NCBI GenBank assembly: GCA_018268715.1
Contig: JAFDVZ010000008.1
Span: 16,236 to 80,235, forward strand
Length of the DNA: 64,000 nucleotides
Source of the DNA: Acidobacteriota bacterium
Lineage (GTDB): Bacteria > Acidobacteriota > Terriglobia > Bryobacterales > Bryobacteraceae
Reading direction: 5' to 3'
Shown: positions 17,805-26,773 of the stretch, one piece after another
How positions within the stretch are numbered: position 1 is the first letter of the stretch
Layout: each line of letters opens with the position of its first letter
Program-made: the position numbers and the translations under genes
The notes under the pieces: generated by a model
The model's database searches: none
Seen by the model: the letters and a program-made list of their open reading frames with translations, nothing else
Told to the model about the DNA's origin: nothing

Positions 17805-19910
17805 ATGCGCACGACACTGGCGTTGCTTTCGATCGCGGCGATTCTGAGTGGCCAGGAGGGCCCGCCGCCCCCTCCGCCCGATGAGCCGATTGCGAAGTTT
17901 GCGACCACGACGCAGTTAGTGATCGTCAACGTGGCGGTGACGGACAAAAAGGGAAACGCCGTGGAAGGGCTGAAAGCCTCCGACTTCACGGTGACCGAGG
18001 ATGGCCGATCCCAGCAGATTCGCGTCTTCGAGTTTCAGCGGCTTGAAGAGCAGGCGGCGCCCGCGCCGACGCTGAAGACGCGCGCCGCCGAGACCGCGAC
18101 GGCGGCGACGGCGGTGACGGCGGCTAAGACGGCCGCGCAGATCGCGCCGGCCAAGCGCGAGGAGATCAAGTACAGAGACCGGCGTCTGCTGGTGCTGTTT
18201 TTCGACCAGGCGGGCATGCCCGTGGCCGATCAACTGCGCAGCCAGCGGGCGGCCTTGAAGTTCATCAGCTCGCAGATGACCAAGTCGGACCTGGTGGCCG
18301 TGATGTCTTACTCGACCTCGCTGAACGTGCTGCACGATTTCACCGACGACCGGGATGAGTTGACGCGAGTCATCAAGGGGCTCAACATCGGCGACACCGG
18401 AATGTCGAACGGAAGCACCGGCGACTCGAGCGAGGGAGACAGCGGCTCCGCCTACACGGCCGATGACAGCGAGTTCAACATTTTCAACACGGATCGGAAA
18501 CTGGCGGCGCTTGAGTCCGCATCGCGCATGCTGGCGAGTTTGCCGGAGAAGAAGGCGCTCGTCTATTTCGCCAGCGGCATGAGCAAGACGGGCATCGATA
18601 ACGAAGCCCAGCTCCGAGCCACGGTGAACGCGGCGATTCGCGGCGGCGTGGCGTTCTATCCAGTGGACGCGCGAGGGCTGACGGCGACGGCGCCGCTGGG
18701 CGACGCGACGCAGGAGTCTCCTGGCGGGCAGGGGATGTATTCGGGCGATTCTCAACGTACGGCGCAAAGCAACTTCCAGGGGCAGCAGGAGTCGCTGTAC
18801 ACGCTGGCGGCCGACACCGGAGGCAAGGCGCTGCTGGACGCCAACGATCTGGCCGATGGGATCGTGCAGGCGCAGAAGAGCGTTTCGAGTTATTACATTC
18901 TTGGCTATTACGGCACGAATCCGGCGATGGATGGACGATACCGGCGAGTCAAGGTGCAAGTGGCCAAGTCGCTGATGGCGAAGCTCGACTATCGCAGCGG
19001 TTATTTCGCGTCGAAGTCGTTCAAGCAGTATAACTCGTCGGATCGCGAGAGGCAGTTGCAAGAGGCGCTGATGTTGGGCGATCCGGTGACGGACCTGTCG
19101 CTCGCCGTCGAGGTGAATTATTTCCGGCTGGCCAAGGACCGCTACTTCGTTCCCGTGTCGGTGAAGATTCCGGGCAGCGATATCGAACTGGCGCGCAAGA
19201 AGGGCGCCGAGAGCACGCGACTCGATTTCATCGGAGAAGTGAAGGACGCCAAGGGCGTTCCACAAGGCACCGTGCGCGACGAGATCACCGTCCGGCTGAA
19301 GGGCGAAAACGCGGGCCAGATGGCGGCGCGCAATCTGGCCTATGACACGGGGTTCACGCTGCCGCCGGGCACGTACACGCTGAAGTTTCTGGCGCGGGAG
19401 AACGAAACCGGCAAGATGGGCACGTTCGAAACGCGATTCATTGTGCCCGACATCACCACGAATCAGCGCCGTCTTCCGGTCAGTTCGGTGGTGCTGAGCC
19501 ACCAGCGCGAGATGCTGAGAGACACGATCGCCGCGGCGGAGCGGAACAAGAAACTGATCGCGGCGAACCCCCTGGTGGATGGAGACATGAGGTTGGCCCC
19601 GAGCGTGACGCGGGTGTTTCGCAAGGACCAGGAGATGTATGTGTTCCTGGAGGCCTACCAGCCCGCCGCCGTCGAGACGCAGTTCATGGTGGCCAGCGTC
19701 AGCTTCTATCGCGGCGACGTCAAGGCGTTTGAGACAGCGCCGTTGCAGATTTCAAGCGGGCTGTCGGCGAAGACCAAGGCGGTTCCCCTGCGGTTCAGCT
19801 TTCCGCTCGCGAAGTTCGAACCGGGAAAGTACGTGTGCCAGGTGAACGTGGTGAACCCGACCGCGCAGAAGTTCGCCGTCTGGCGGGCGCCGGTGATCCT
19901 GCTGCCGTAG
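17805..19910 (+). CDS. Secreted VWFA-domain protein of the acidobacterial type
   Basis: Protein of 701 residues with a signal peptide (MRTTLALLSIAAILSGQ) and a Pro-rich start. An N-terminal beta domain follows (TQLVIVNVAVTDKKGNAVEGL, ASDFTVTEDG). The von Willebrand A domain covers about residues 120-365 (RRLLVLFFDQAGMP, KSDLVAVMSYSTSLNVLHDF, KALVYFASGMS). The metal site is altered from the canonical DxSxS. An Ala-rich linker (about 85-110) precedes the VWA domain, and the remaining C-terminal part is a long beta region. This matches the acidobacterial VWFA-related family (TIGR03436). The ATG is 2 bases after the TonB receptor stop, a recurrent pairing in Solibacter relatives. Its role is unknown; adhesion or receptor assembly is inference. 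Confidence 0.88.
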   Translation: MRTTLALLSIAAILSGQEGPPPPPPDEPIAKFATTTQLVIVNVAVTDKKGNAVEGLKASDFTVTEDGRSQQIRVFEFQRLEEQAAPAPTLKTRAAETATAATAVTAAKTAAQIAPAKREEIKYRDRRLLVLFFDQAGMPVADQLRSQRAALKFISSQMTKSDLVAVMSYSTSLNVLHDFTDDRDELTRVIKGLNIGDTGMSNGSTGDSSEGDSGSAYTADDSEFNIFNTDRKLAALESASRMLASLPEKKALVYFASGMSKTGIDNEAQLRATVNAAIRGGVAFYPVDARGLTATAPLGDATQESPGGQGMYSGDSQRTAQSNFQGQQESLYTLAADTGGKALLDANDLADGIVQAQKSVSSYYILGYYGTNPAMDGRYRRVKVQVAKSLMAKLDYRSGYFASKSFKQYNSSDRERQLQEALMLGDPVTDLSLAVEVNYFRLAKDRYFVPVSVKIPGSDIELARKKGAESTRLDFIGEVKDAKGVPQGTVRDEITVRLKGENAGQMAARNLAYDTGFTLPPGTYTLKFLARENETGKMGTFETRFIVPDITTNQRRLPVSSVVLSHQREMLRDTIAAAERNKKLIAANPLVDGDMRLAPSVTRVFRKDQEMYVFLEAYQPAAVETQFMVASVSFYRGDVKAFETAPLQISSGLSAKTKAVPLRFSFPLAKFEPGKYVCQVNVVNPTAQKFAVWRAPVILLP

Positions 19911-19981
19911 TTAGCAGTTTTTTACCGTCCCCCGGGAGGGTCGAGTCAAACGCGGCGGCATGCGAATCCGTCTTAGGTAGT

Positions 19982-20449
19982 ATGAACAGCAGCCATTTCG
20001 ACTCATTAGCGGCCGATAGTGGAAGTGTAACGTTAGCGAACGAGCCAGGGGGCGCCGCGGCCATCGAAGACCGCCTGCCTGAGACGATGGACCGGATGGT
20101 GAAGAGCCTGGGAATCGCCTGGGCTGTCCTGTTGGAATTCCGCGATGCGCGGGTCGCGAACATCCGCACCTGCGGAAACCCGCCCGACATTCGCGCGACA
20201 ACCGCTTACGTGCGGCCGGTGGCGCGCCGCCTGGCCATCCGCGGAGAGTGGCAGTTGCATGTGTCCGAGGTCGACGGGGGCGGCCGGTTGCCGAGCCTGA
20301 TTGCATTCTGCGTCACTCGCACTGCCGTATGGGCGGTCGCCCTGGGGCCGAAGACCGATCGCCGCGGGTATTCGGTGTCCGACTGCACGCTGATCCTGGA
20401 TGCGGCGGAATCGGTGGCGGTGCGTGGGCCGCGAGTTTACTTTTCTTAA
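19982..20449 (+). CDS. Small GAF-like hypothetical protein
   Basis: Protein of 155 residues starting at the ATG at 19982 (MNSSHFDSLAADSG). An upstream in-frame extension overlaps the VWFA gene and is rejected. From about residue 35 the pattern helix-strand-strand-helix-strand (MDRMVKSLGIAWAVLLEFRD, VANIRTCGNP, IAFCVTRTAVWAVALGP, YSVSDCTLILDAAES) suggests a GAF or roadblock-type alpha/beta sensor fold, but no ligand residues can be named. It ends 65 bases before the S53 peptidase gene. The upstream gap (19911-19981) holds no clear signal. Confidence 0.6.
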   Translation: MNSSHFDSLAADSGSVTLANEPGGAAAIEDRLPETMDRMVKSLGIAWAVLLEFRDARVANIRTCGNPPDIRATTAYVRPVARRLAIRGEWQLHVSEVDGGGRLPSLIAFCVTRTAVWAVALGPKTDRRGYSVSDCTLILDAAESVAVRGPRVYFS

Positions 20450-20514
20450 CAGGAATTCCCTTTCGACCCGCGGCGCAGCGCACGTCGGTTTGTGTGACGG
20501 TGGGAATTTTTGCA

Positions 20515-23358
20515 ATGTATCTGGCCCCTTATCGTTTAACCGTTATCGCAATGGTCATCGCGGCGTCCGCGGGGAGTTCCCTGGGACAGCCCAACCGAAT
20601 CGCCGCCAAAATCGACAATTCGCGCCGATTCACGCTCACCGGCCAGGTGCATCCGTACGCCGTGAGCGACTACGATCAGGGACGCGTAGACCCTTCGCAG
20701 CAGTTGAATCGGGTGACGCTGGTGTTACAGCCTTCGGCCGACCAGCAGGCCGCGCTCGACCGGCTGCTCGCCGACCAGCAGGACCCGCGGTCGGAGAGCT
20801 ATCACCAGTGGCTGACGCCGGAGGAGTATGCGAACCGGTTCGGCGCAAGCCAGTCCGACATCGACCAGATCAGCGCCTGGCTTGAGGCGAGGCAACTGAA
20901 GGTGACGGACCTGGCCCGTGCGCGCAACGCGGTGTCGATAAAAGGGAGCGCCGGCCAAGTCGAAAGCGCGTTCGCCATTCAGATCCATACGTATGTCGTG
21001 AATGGCGAGACCCATTATGCGAATTCGACCGACCCGTCACTACCGGCGGCCCTCCAGGGCGTCGTACAGTCGATTCGCGGGTTGCACGACTTCCGGCCGA
21101 AAGCCCGGGCCCGCAAGATCACGAGCCTGGGGGTGGGGGCGAAACCCGATTACACGTCGTCGACCAGCGGCAACCACTACCTGGGCCCGGACGACTTCGC
21201 CACCATCTTCGACCTGAAGCCGCTCCACAACGCCTCGATCAACGGCGCCGGGCAGAAGATCGTGATCGTCGGGCAATCGCGGATCAGCACGTCGAATCTG
21301 GCTACGTTTCGCAGTTACTTCGGGCTGTCGACGGCGAACCTGACGACGACGCTGGTTCCGAACACACGGGATCCGGGCTCCGTCGAGGCCGACGCGCAGG
21401 AGTCGGACCTGGATCTTGAGTGGGCGTCCGCGGTGGCCAGAAGCGCCAGTCTGATCTTTGTCTACTCCTACGACGTTTTCAACGCCGTACAGTACGCGGT
21501 GGACCAGAATCTGGCGCCGGTGTTGAGCATGAGTTACGGCGAGTGCGAGAGCGCGGCCACGCGGTCCGACGCGGTCGCCCTGCGGACGTGGGCGCAGCAG
21601 GCCTCGGCCCAGGGGATCACGTGGGTGGCGGCGTCGGGCGATTCGGGCGCGGCAGGTTGTTATCAGTCCTCCAGCGGATTCTTCGGTCCGGCGGCCAGCA
21701 ATCTGAGTCTCGCCACCGACCTACCGGCCAGCGTTCCCGAGATCACCGGCGTAGGCGGCACCACATTGGCCGAGGGCAGTGGGACCTACTGGAAAAGCAC
21801 GAATGACTCGACCACCAAGGCGTCCGCGCTGTCTTACATTCCGGAGACGGCATGGAATGACAGCGCCACGGGCGATCCCGCGGCGAGCGGAGGCGGCGTC
21901 AGTCAGTTCTTTGCAAAGCCGAGTTGGCAAGCCGGGACGGGCGTGCCGAGCGACGGCATGCGAGACGTGCCGGACATCTCCTTCCCGGCGTCGCCGCAGC
22001 ACGACGGCTACATGGTCTACACCACGTCGGGCAGAACTTCGGGCTGGTACGTATTCGGCGGGACTTCGGCGGGCGCTCCGGCTTTCGCGGGCGTGTTGGC
22101 CATGCTGAACCAGTACCTAGCGGCGAACGGCCTCCAATCGAGCGCGGGACTGGGAAATATCAACTCGCACCTGTATTCGCTGGCGAGCACGGCGCCCGCC
22201 GTTTTCCATGACATTGTTGCAGGCGACAACATTGTTAGTGCGAGCACCTGCACGACCCCGCGATGCACCGGGAGTGTTCTGTCGGTCGGTTATAAGACGT
22301 CAACCGGCTACGACCAGGTGACGGGACTGGGATCCGTTGACGGATACTCTTTCATCACCGCCTGGCACACGGGCGCTTTGCTCGCAAAGAGCACGCCGAC
22401 CGTGACAGTGACGGCGGACGCCACCAGCATCTCCACCACCGGCACGGCTTCGTTCACGGTGGCAGTGACGGGCGCATCATCCACCAGCCCCACCGGGACT
22501 GTGACTCTTTCAACAGGCGGAACAGCCCTCGCCTCCGCCACGCTCTCGGGCACGGGCGGCGGCGCGACGGCGACGTTGACGGTTTCGGGAAGTAACTCGG
22601 CTCTCGCGAGCGGTGCTAACACGATCACGGCGTCCTATAGCGGAGATGGCGGATATGAACCGGCTAACTCGACCGTTGTTCTGACGGTTGCTAACTCATC
22701 GACGGCGTCCCCCGCAATCGCGGGCGTCGCCAACGCGGCGTCTTATCAGCAGGCGTACGCGCCGGGCATGATCCTCGCGATCTTCGGAAGCGAGCTGGCT
22801 TCATCGACACAGACGGCTGCGGCGGCGCCTCTGCCGACCACCCTTGGCGGCGCTTGGGTGACGATCAACGGCGTCGCCGCGCCCTTCTATTACGCCTCGC
22901 CCGGACAGTTGAACGTGCAGATTCCGTATGAGACGCCGATCAGCGGCAGCGTCGACCTGGTGGTCTCAAACGGCGGTCAGACGGCCTCCATGAAGATCGC
23001 GATGAGCGCCGCGGCGCCGGGGATCTTCGTCGATTCGAGCGGCGTCGTCGTGCCGGCGTCGAGCGCCTCGCGGGGAGACACGATCGTGCTGTACATCACT
23101 GGCGCGGGCGCGGTGACGCCTTCTCCCGGCACCGGCGCCACGCCCGCCAGCGGAGTGACTCCGGCGCCGTCGCGTGCGGTCACGGTCACAATCGGCGGCG
23201 TCAGCGCGACGACAACGTACGTGGGCGTCCCGAGCTGGGCGGTGGGAGTGGTGCAGATCAACGTGCAGGTCCCCTCGTCGACGGTCGTCGGAACGCGGGC
23301 GGTCACCGTCGCCGTCGGCGGGACGACCAGTTCGGCAGCGACGCTGACGGTTCGATAG
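20515..23358 (+). CDS. Secreted S53 peptidase (sedolisin/kumamolisin type) with Ig-like and Solibacter C-terminal domains
   Basis: Secreted serine-carboxyl peptidase of 947 residues, expected to cleave proteins at acid pH. A signal peptide (LTVIAMVIAASAGSSLGQ) precedes a pro-domain of about 150 residues (SYHQWLTPEEYANRFGAS). The catalytic residues are E296 and D300 (ESDLDLEWA), the oxyanion D376 (ASGDSGAAGC) and the nucleophile S518 (GGTSAGAP). After the catalytic domain comes a bacterial Ig-like repeat (about 620-725) and a C-terminal domain beginning GVANAASYQQAYAPGM, which matches the Solibacter C-terminal family (TIGR03437). The start is the ATG at 20515. The tail may anchor it to the cell surface; this is inference. 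Confidence 0.93.
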   Translation: MYLAPYRLTVIAMVIAASAGSSLGQPNRIAAKIDNSRRFTLTGQVHPYAVSDYDQGRVDPSQQLNRVTLVLQPSADQQAALDRLLADQQDPRSESYHQWLTPEEYANRFGASQSDIDQISAWLEARQLKVTDLARARNAVSIKGSAGQVESAFAIQIHTYVVNGETHYANSTDPSLPAALQGVVQSIRGLHDFRPKARARKITSLGVGAKPDYTSSTSGNHYLGPDDFATIFDLKPLHNASINGAGQKIVIVGQSRISTSNLATFRSYFGLSTANLTTTLVPNTRDPGSVEADAQESDLDLEWASAVARSASLIFVYSYDVFNAVQYAVDQNLAPVLSMSYGECESAATRSDAVALRTWAQQASAQGITWVAASGDSGAAGCYQSSSGFFGPAASNLSLATDLPASVPEITGVGGTTLAEGSGTYWKSTNDSTTKASALSYIPETAWNDSATGDPAASGGGVSQFFAKPSWQAGTGVPSDGMRDVPDISFPASPQHDGYMVYTTSGRTSGWYVFGGTSAGAPAFAGVLAMLNQYLAANGLQSSAGLGNINSHLYSLASTAPAVFHDIVAGDNIVSASTCTTPRCTGSVLSVGYKTSTGYDQVTGLGSVDGYSFITAWHTGALLAKSTPTVTVTADATSISTTGTASFTVAVTGASSTSPTGTVTLSTGGTALASATLSGTGGGATATLTVSGSNSALASGANTITASYSGDGGYEPANSTVVLTVANSSTASPAIAGVANAASYQQAYAPGMILAIFGSELASSTQTAAAAPLPTTLGGAWVTINGVAAPFYYASPGQLNVQIPYETPISGSVDLVVSNGGQTASMKIAMSAAAPGIFVDSSGVVVPASSASRGDTIVLYITGAGAVTPSPGTGATPASGVTPAPSRAVTVTIGGVSATTTYVGVPSWAVGVVQINVQVPSSTVVGTRAVTVAVGGTTSSAATLTVR

Positions 23359-23397
23359 ACTGGGCTTGCGGGCGCGAGCGGAGCGTCCGCCTGTCGC

Positions 23398-25221
23398 ATG
23401 AACGGACTGCCCGAGGATCGCAGTCAGGCCATCCAAGCACAACTCGACAAGATCCTGGCGAGCGCGACGTTCGCCGGGTCGGACCGGCATCGCCAGTTCC
23501 TGCGCTTCGTCGTCGAACAGGCGCTCAAGGGCGAGACCGACAAGCTGAACGAGTTCGTCCTCGGCTTCGAAGTCTTCAAGAAGGGCGATTCGTTCGATCC
23601 GCGCATCGATTCGATCGTGCGGGTGGAGGCGCGGCGGCTCCGCGAGCGGCTCAAGAAGTACTACGAAGACGAGGGGCTCGGCGATCCTATAGTGATCACG
23701 CTGCGGCCGCGCAGCTTCGTGCCGCAGTTCGATTCTCCCTCGGCGCAGGCTGCCGTGGCCGCGGCGCCCGCGCGGACCTGGCGACGAACGGCGCTCTACG
23801 CGGGGCTCGCGGTCGCCGCCATCGCCGTGATCGCCGCGGCGGTGTTGCTGACCACGCGACGCCTGCGCCCGGCTCCTCCGCAGACCGTCTCCATCGCCGT
23901 GCTGCCGTTCCAGAACATGCCCGCGTCGGCTGATCAGAGCTCGGTCGGCAACGCCATCACGGACGCCATCATCACCGGGCTTGCCAACGTCTCCGGGTTG
24001 CGGATCGTGCCGGGATCTTCGCAGGATCTCAAGGCGGATTACGTGGTCAGCGGCACGGTGGAGCAGAAGACCGGGCGATTCCGGGTTTCGGCGAAGATGA
24101 CCGACACGCGGGCCCAATCGCTGATCCTGGCGGATACGCGCGAATCCGACGAGAAGGGTCTGATGGAGTTGCAGCGCGGGCTGACCAACGCCATCGCCGC
24201 CCGCGTGCGAGTGCCGTTGCCGCCGGGCGGGGGCGACATGGTGATGCGACGGCGGCCGGCGAATCCCGAAGCCTACGGCATCTTCTTAAAAGGACAGTAT
24301 TACTGGTATCAGAGCGAACCAGGCAGCGTGGCCAAGAGCATCGCGCTGCTGGAGGACGCCACGCGACGCGATCCGGATTACTCGCCCGCCTGGGCCTGGC
24401 TCGCCAACAGCTACCTGCTCGAGATCCTGCATGACGAGGGGCGGGACGCGTCGCTAATTGCGCGGGGCCGACAGGCGGCCGCGAAGGCTCTGTCGCTGGA
24501 CGATCAACTGTCGGAGGCGCATGCCGCGGTGGGCAGCTATGCGGCGCTCGACTGGGACTGGACGGCTACCCAGAGGGAGTTCCGGCGAGCGGTCCAACTG
24601 AACCCGTTGTGGGCGCAGGGTCACATCATGTACTCGCTGATGTACCTGGTCCCGACCGGGCAGCTTCATGACGCCCTATTCGAGGCGCTGCGGGCGCACG
24701 AGATCGACCCGTCCAGCCGGATGAACCGGGTGATGCTCGCCCAGGTGCTCTACTTTAACCGGGAGTATGCCCGGGCTATCTCCGAGTGTGAGGACCTATT
24801 CAGCCCGGTGTCGCGCGCCTCGCCGGGCAGTCCCGCGTATTTCCTGTCGCTGAGTTTGTCGGGACAGGGGGCTCGCGCATTGAAAGAGGTTACGGCGGTA
24901 GGGACGCCGCCGGACGGATCTCCCCATCAAGGACTGGTGGGCTATCTCCAGGCCAAGAACGGGGAATCCGGGGCGGCGAAGGCGCTCCTGGGGAAGTTGG
25001 AACAACCTCAGGCGGGTGTATATGTGTCGCCATTGACCGTGGCCATGGTGGGCGTCGGACTGGGCGACCGGGAACTGGCCTTCCGCCAGCTACGCCTGGC
25101 AGTAGAGCGGCATATTCCTGGAGTGATCCAGGTGGGAGTGGATCCGGCGTTCGATCCGCTGCGCTCAGATCGGCGGTTTGCGGAGATTCTCCGCCCCATC
25201 GGGCTCCCCGCCCATCCTTAG
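23398..25221 (+). CDS. Membrane TPR regulator with TolB-like domain
   Basis: Protein of 607 residues. The N-terminal domain (about 1-105) is the acidobacterial regulator type (RQFLRFVVEQALKG, DPRIDSIVRVEARRLRERLK). A single membrane helix lies near 133-152. It is followed by a TolB/FlgO-like N-terminal fold (VSIAVLPFQNMPAS, ADYVVSGTVEQKTGRF) and several TPR units over about 280-600 (YSPAWAWLANSYLLEI, AVQLNPLWAQGHIMY, YARAISECEDLF). Similar proteins are numerous in Solibacter and probably integrate signals by protein contacts. It begins 39 bases after the S53 peptidase gene. Confidence 0.85.
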   Translation: MNGLPEDRSQAIQAQLDKILASATFAGSDRHRQFLRFVVEQALKGETDKLNEFVLGFEVFKKGDSFDPRIDSIVRVEARRLRERLKKYYEDEGLGDPIVITLRPRSFVPQFDSPSAQAAVAAAPARTWRRTALYAGLAVAAIAVIAAAVLLTTRRLRPAPPQTVSIAVLPFQNMPASADQSSVGNAITDAIITGLANVSGLRIVPGSSQDLKADYVVSGTVEQKTGRFRVSAKMTDTRAQSLILADTRESDEKGLMELQRGLTNAIAARVRVPLPPGGGDMVMRRRPANPEAYGIFLKGQYYWYQSEPGSVAKSIALLEDATRRDPDYSPAWAWLANSYLLEILHDEGRDASLIARGRQAAAKALSLDDQLSEAHAAVGSYAALDWDWTATQREFRRAVQLNPLWAQGHIMYSLMYLVPTGQLHDALFEALRAHEIDPSSRMNRVMLAQVLYFNREYARAISECEDLFSPVSRASPGSPAYFLSLSLSGQGARALKEVTAVGTPPDGSPHQGLVGYLQAKNGESGAAKALLGKLEQPQAGVYVSPLTVAMVGVGLGDRELAFRQLRLAVERHIPGVIQVGVDPAFDPLRSDRRFAEILRPIGLPAHP

Positions 25222-25246
25222 CGCAAAGCATTAAAAACAATAGCAA

Positions 25247-25294
25247 TGTTACGTGACATCACCTGTCCGTATCGTACTGTCTCTCACGTACGTG
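25247..25294. promoter_or_regulatory. Two ACGT-centred inverted repeats before the MacAB-type operon
   Basis: TGTTACGTGACA (25247-25258, one mismatch from a perfect palindrome) and CACGTACGTG (25285-25294, perfect) lie in the 112-base gap upstream of the exporter operon. Paired ACGT palindromes near an efflux promoter suggest binding sites for a dimeric repressor such as a TetR-type protein. No such regulator gene is adjacent, so this is inference. Confidence 0.35.
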
Positions 25295-25333
25295 GATGGG
25301 TAGGCCCGATTCTGGGATCGCAAGGTGGAACCG

Positions 25334-26737
25334 ATGCGACGACAGATTCTATTAGGCCTCTCCGTAATGGCGCTGACGGGCTGCGCAAACCGGGTTAGTT
25401 ATAAGCCGCCCGTTTCCGCGCCGCTCACCGCGGCCACGGACTGGAATACACCGTTACCGGGTGGTGTGAACGCGAAACCCGCCGACGACAAGGCGCTGGC
25501 CCAGTGGTGGGAGGCCCTGAACGACCCGATCCTGACCAGCCTGGAACAACGCGCCTTAAAAGGTAACCTAGACCTGCGGAAGGCCGAGGCGCGCATCCGG
25601 CAGGCCCGGGCCCTGCGGAACGCCGCACAAACCGAATTGAAGCCAACGGTGAACGCCAGCGGCTCGGCCAACGGAGGCCGCAGCAGCGGACGGACCGGCT
25701 TCGCCCAAACCAGCCAGTCCTACTCGGCGGGGCTCGACGCCAGTTGGGAGCCGGACTTTTTCGGCAGGATCCGGCAATCGATCGACGCCTACAACGCCGA
25801 CATCGACACAGCCCAGGAAGATCTTAGGAATACGCTCGTCAGCCTTACCGCTGAGCTGGCGCTGGATTACGTCGACGTTCGGTCCTACCAGGCGCAACTG
25901 GCCACCACTCAGGCGAACCTCAAATCCCAGCGCGACACCTATGATCTGACCGTCGCGCGGTACGAATCGGGGCTCGCCACGCAGTTGGACGCCGAACAGG
26001 CTCGGCTGACGGTGGAATCGACGGCGGCGTCCATCCCGACGCTCGAAGCAGCGCGCCAGAAGGCGGTGAACGCGATCGCCGGACTGCTGGGCGAGCGGCC
26101 GGGTTCGATCGACTCCGAGCTCGCGGCCGCGAAACCGGTTCCTGCGGTTCCGTCCCAGATCACGGTTGGCGTGCCGGCGGACCTGGTGCGTCGCCGCCCC
26201 GACATACGAAGCGCGGAACGGCAGGTGGCGGCGCAGACGGCGCGGCTGGGCGTCACGATGGCCAATCTGAACCCGGCGTTCACGCTGAGCGGAGCGCTGT
26301 CGCTGAACTCCACCACCATCCAGAATCTGGTGACGCCGGCCGCGCTCGCGTCCTCGCTGGCGGGATCGGTGTCGCAGACGGTGTTCAACCGGCGCAAGCT
26401 GCACGAGCAGGTGAACGCGCAGGACGCCGTGGTGGACGAGTACATCGCGGCCTATCAGAGCACGGTGCTCACGGCGCTCCAGGATGTCGAGAACGCGCTC
26501 GACGCGTTCGGCAAGGAGCATGCGCGGCGGAAGTCGCTGGTCCAGGCCAATGAAGCGGCCGAGCGAGCGGCGGCGATGTCGCGGGAGCTGTACTCGGCGG
26601 GTTTGAAGGATTTCCTGACGGTGCTGGACGCCCAGCGCTCGCAGTTGACGTTACAAAACGAGTTGGTGCAGTGCGACGCCGCCATCGCGGCCGATCTGGT
26701 CCGGCTCTACAAATCTCTCGGAGGCGGTTGGAACTGA
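25334..26737 (+). CDS. Outer-membrane efflux lipoprotein (NodT/OprM family)
   Basis: Outer-membrane factor of 467 residues for a tripartite exporter. The lipoprotein signal MRRQILLGLSVMALTGC gives a lipidation Cys at residue 17. Two OEP repeats follow, with helices such as NLDLRKAEARIRQARALRNA and AVDEYIAAYQSTVLTALQDV-like segments, and the motif RRRPDIRSAERQVAAQTARLG typical of the NodT family. The ATG at 25334 is preferred over GTG at 25325 because AAGGTGG precedes it. It is the first gene of an operon with a membrane fusion protein, ABC ATPase and MacB-type permease, so it serves as their exit duct. Confidence 0.93.
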   Translation: MRRQILLGLSVMALTGCANRVSYKPPVSAPLTAATDWNTPLPGGVNAKPADDKALAQWWEALNDPILTSLEQRALKGNLDLRKAEARIRQARALRNAAQTELKPTVNASGSANGGRSSGRTGFAQTSQSYSAGLDASWEPDFFGRIRQSIDAYNADIDTAQEDLRNTLVSLTAELALDYVDVRSYQAQLATTQANLKSQRDTYDLTVARYESGLATQLDAEQARLTVESTAASIPTLEAARQKAVNAIAGLLGERPGSIDSELAAAKPVPAVPSQITVGVPADLVRRRPDIRSAERQVAAQTARLGVTMANLNPAFTLSGALSLNSTTIQNLVTPAALASSLAGSVSQTVFNRRKLHEQVNAQDAVVDEYIAAYQSTVLTALQDVENALDAFGKEHARRKSLVQANEAAERAAAMSRELYSAGLKDFLTVLDAQRSQLTLQNELVQCDAAIAADLVRLYKSLGGGWN

Positions 26738-26773
26738 GCCGCGCCGGCGGCTCCCGCGAAAGGACTAACGAAC

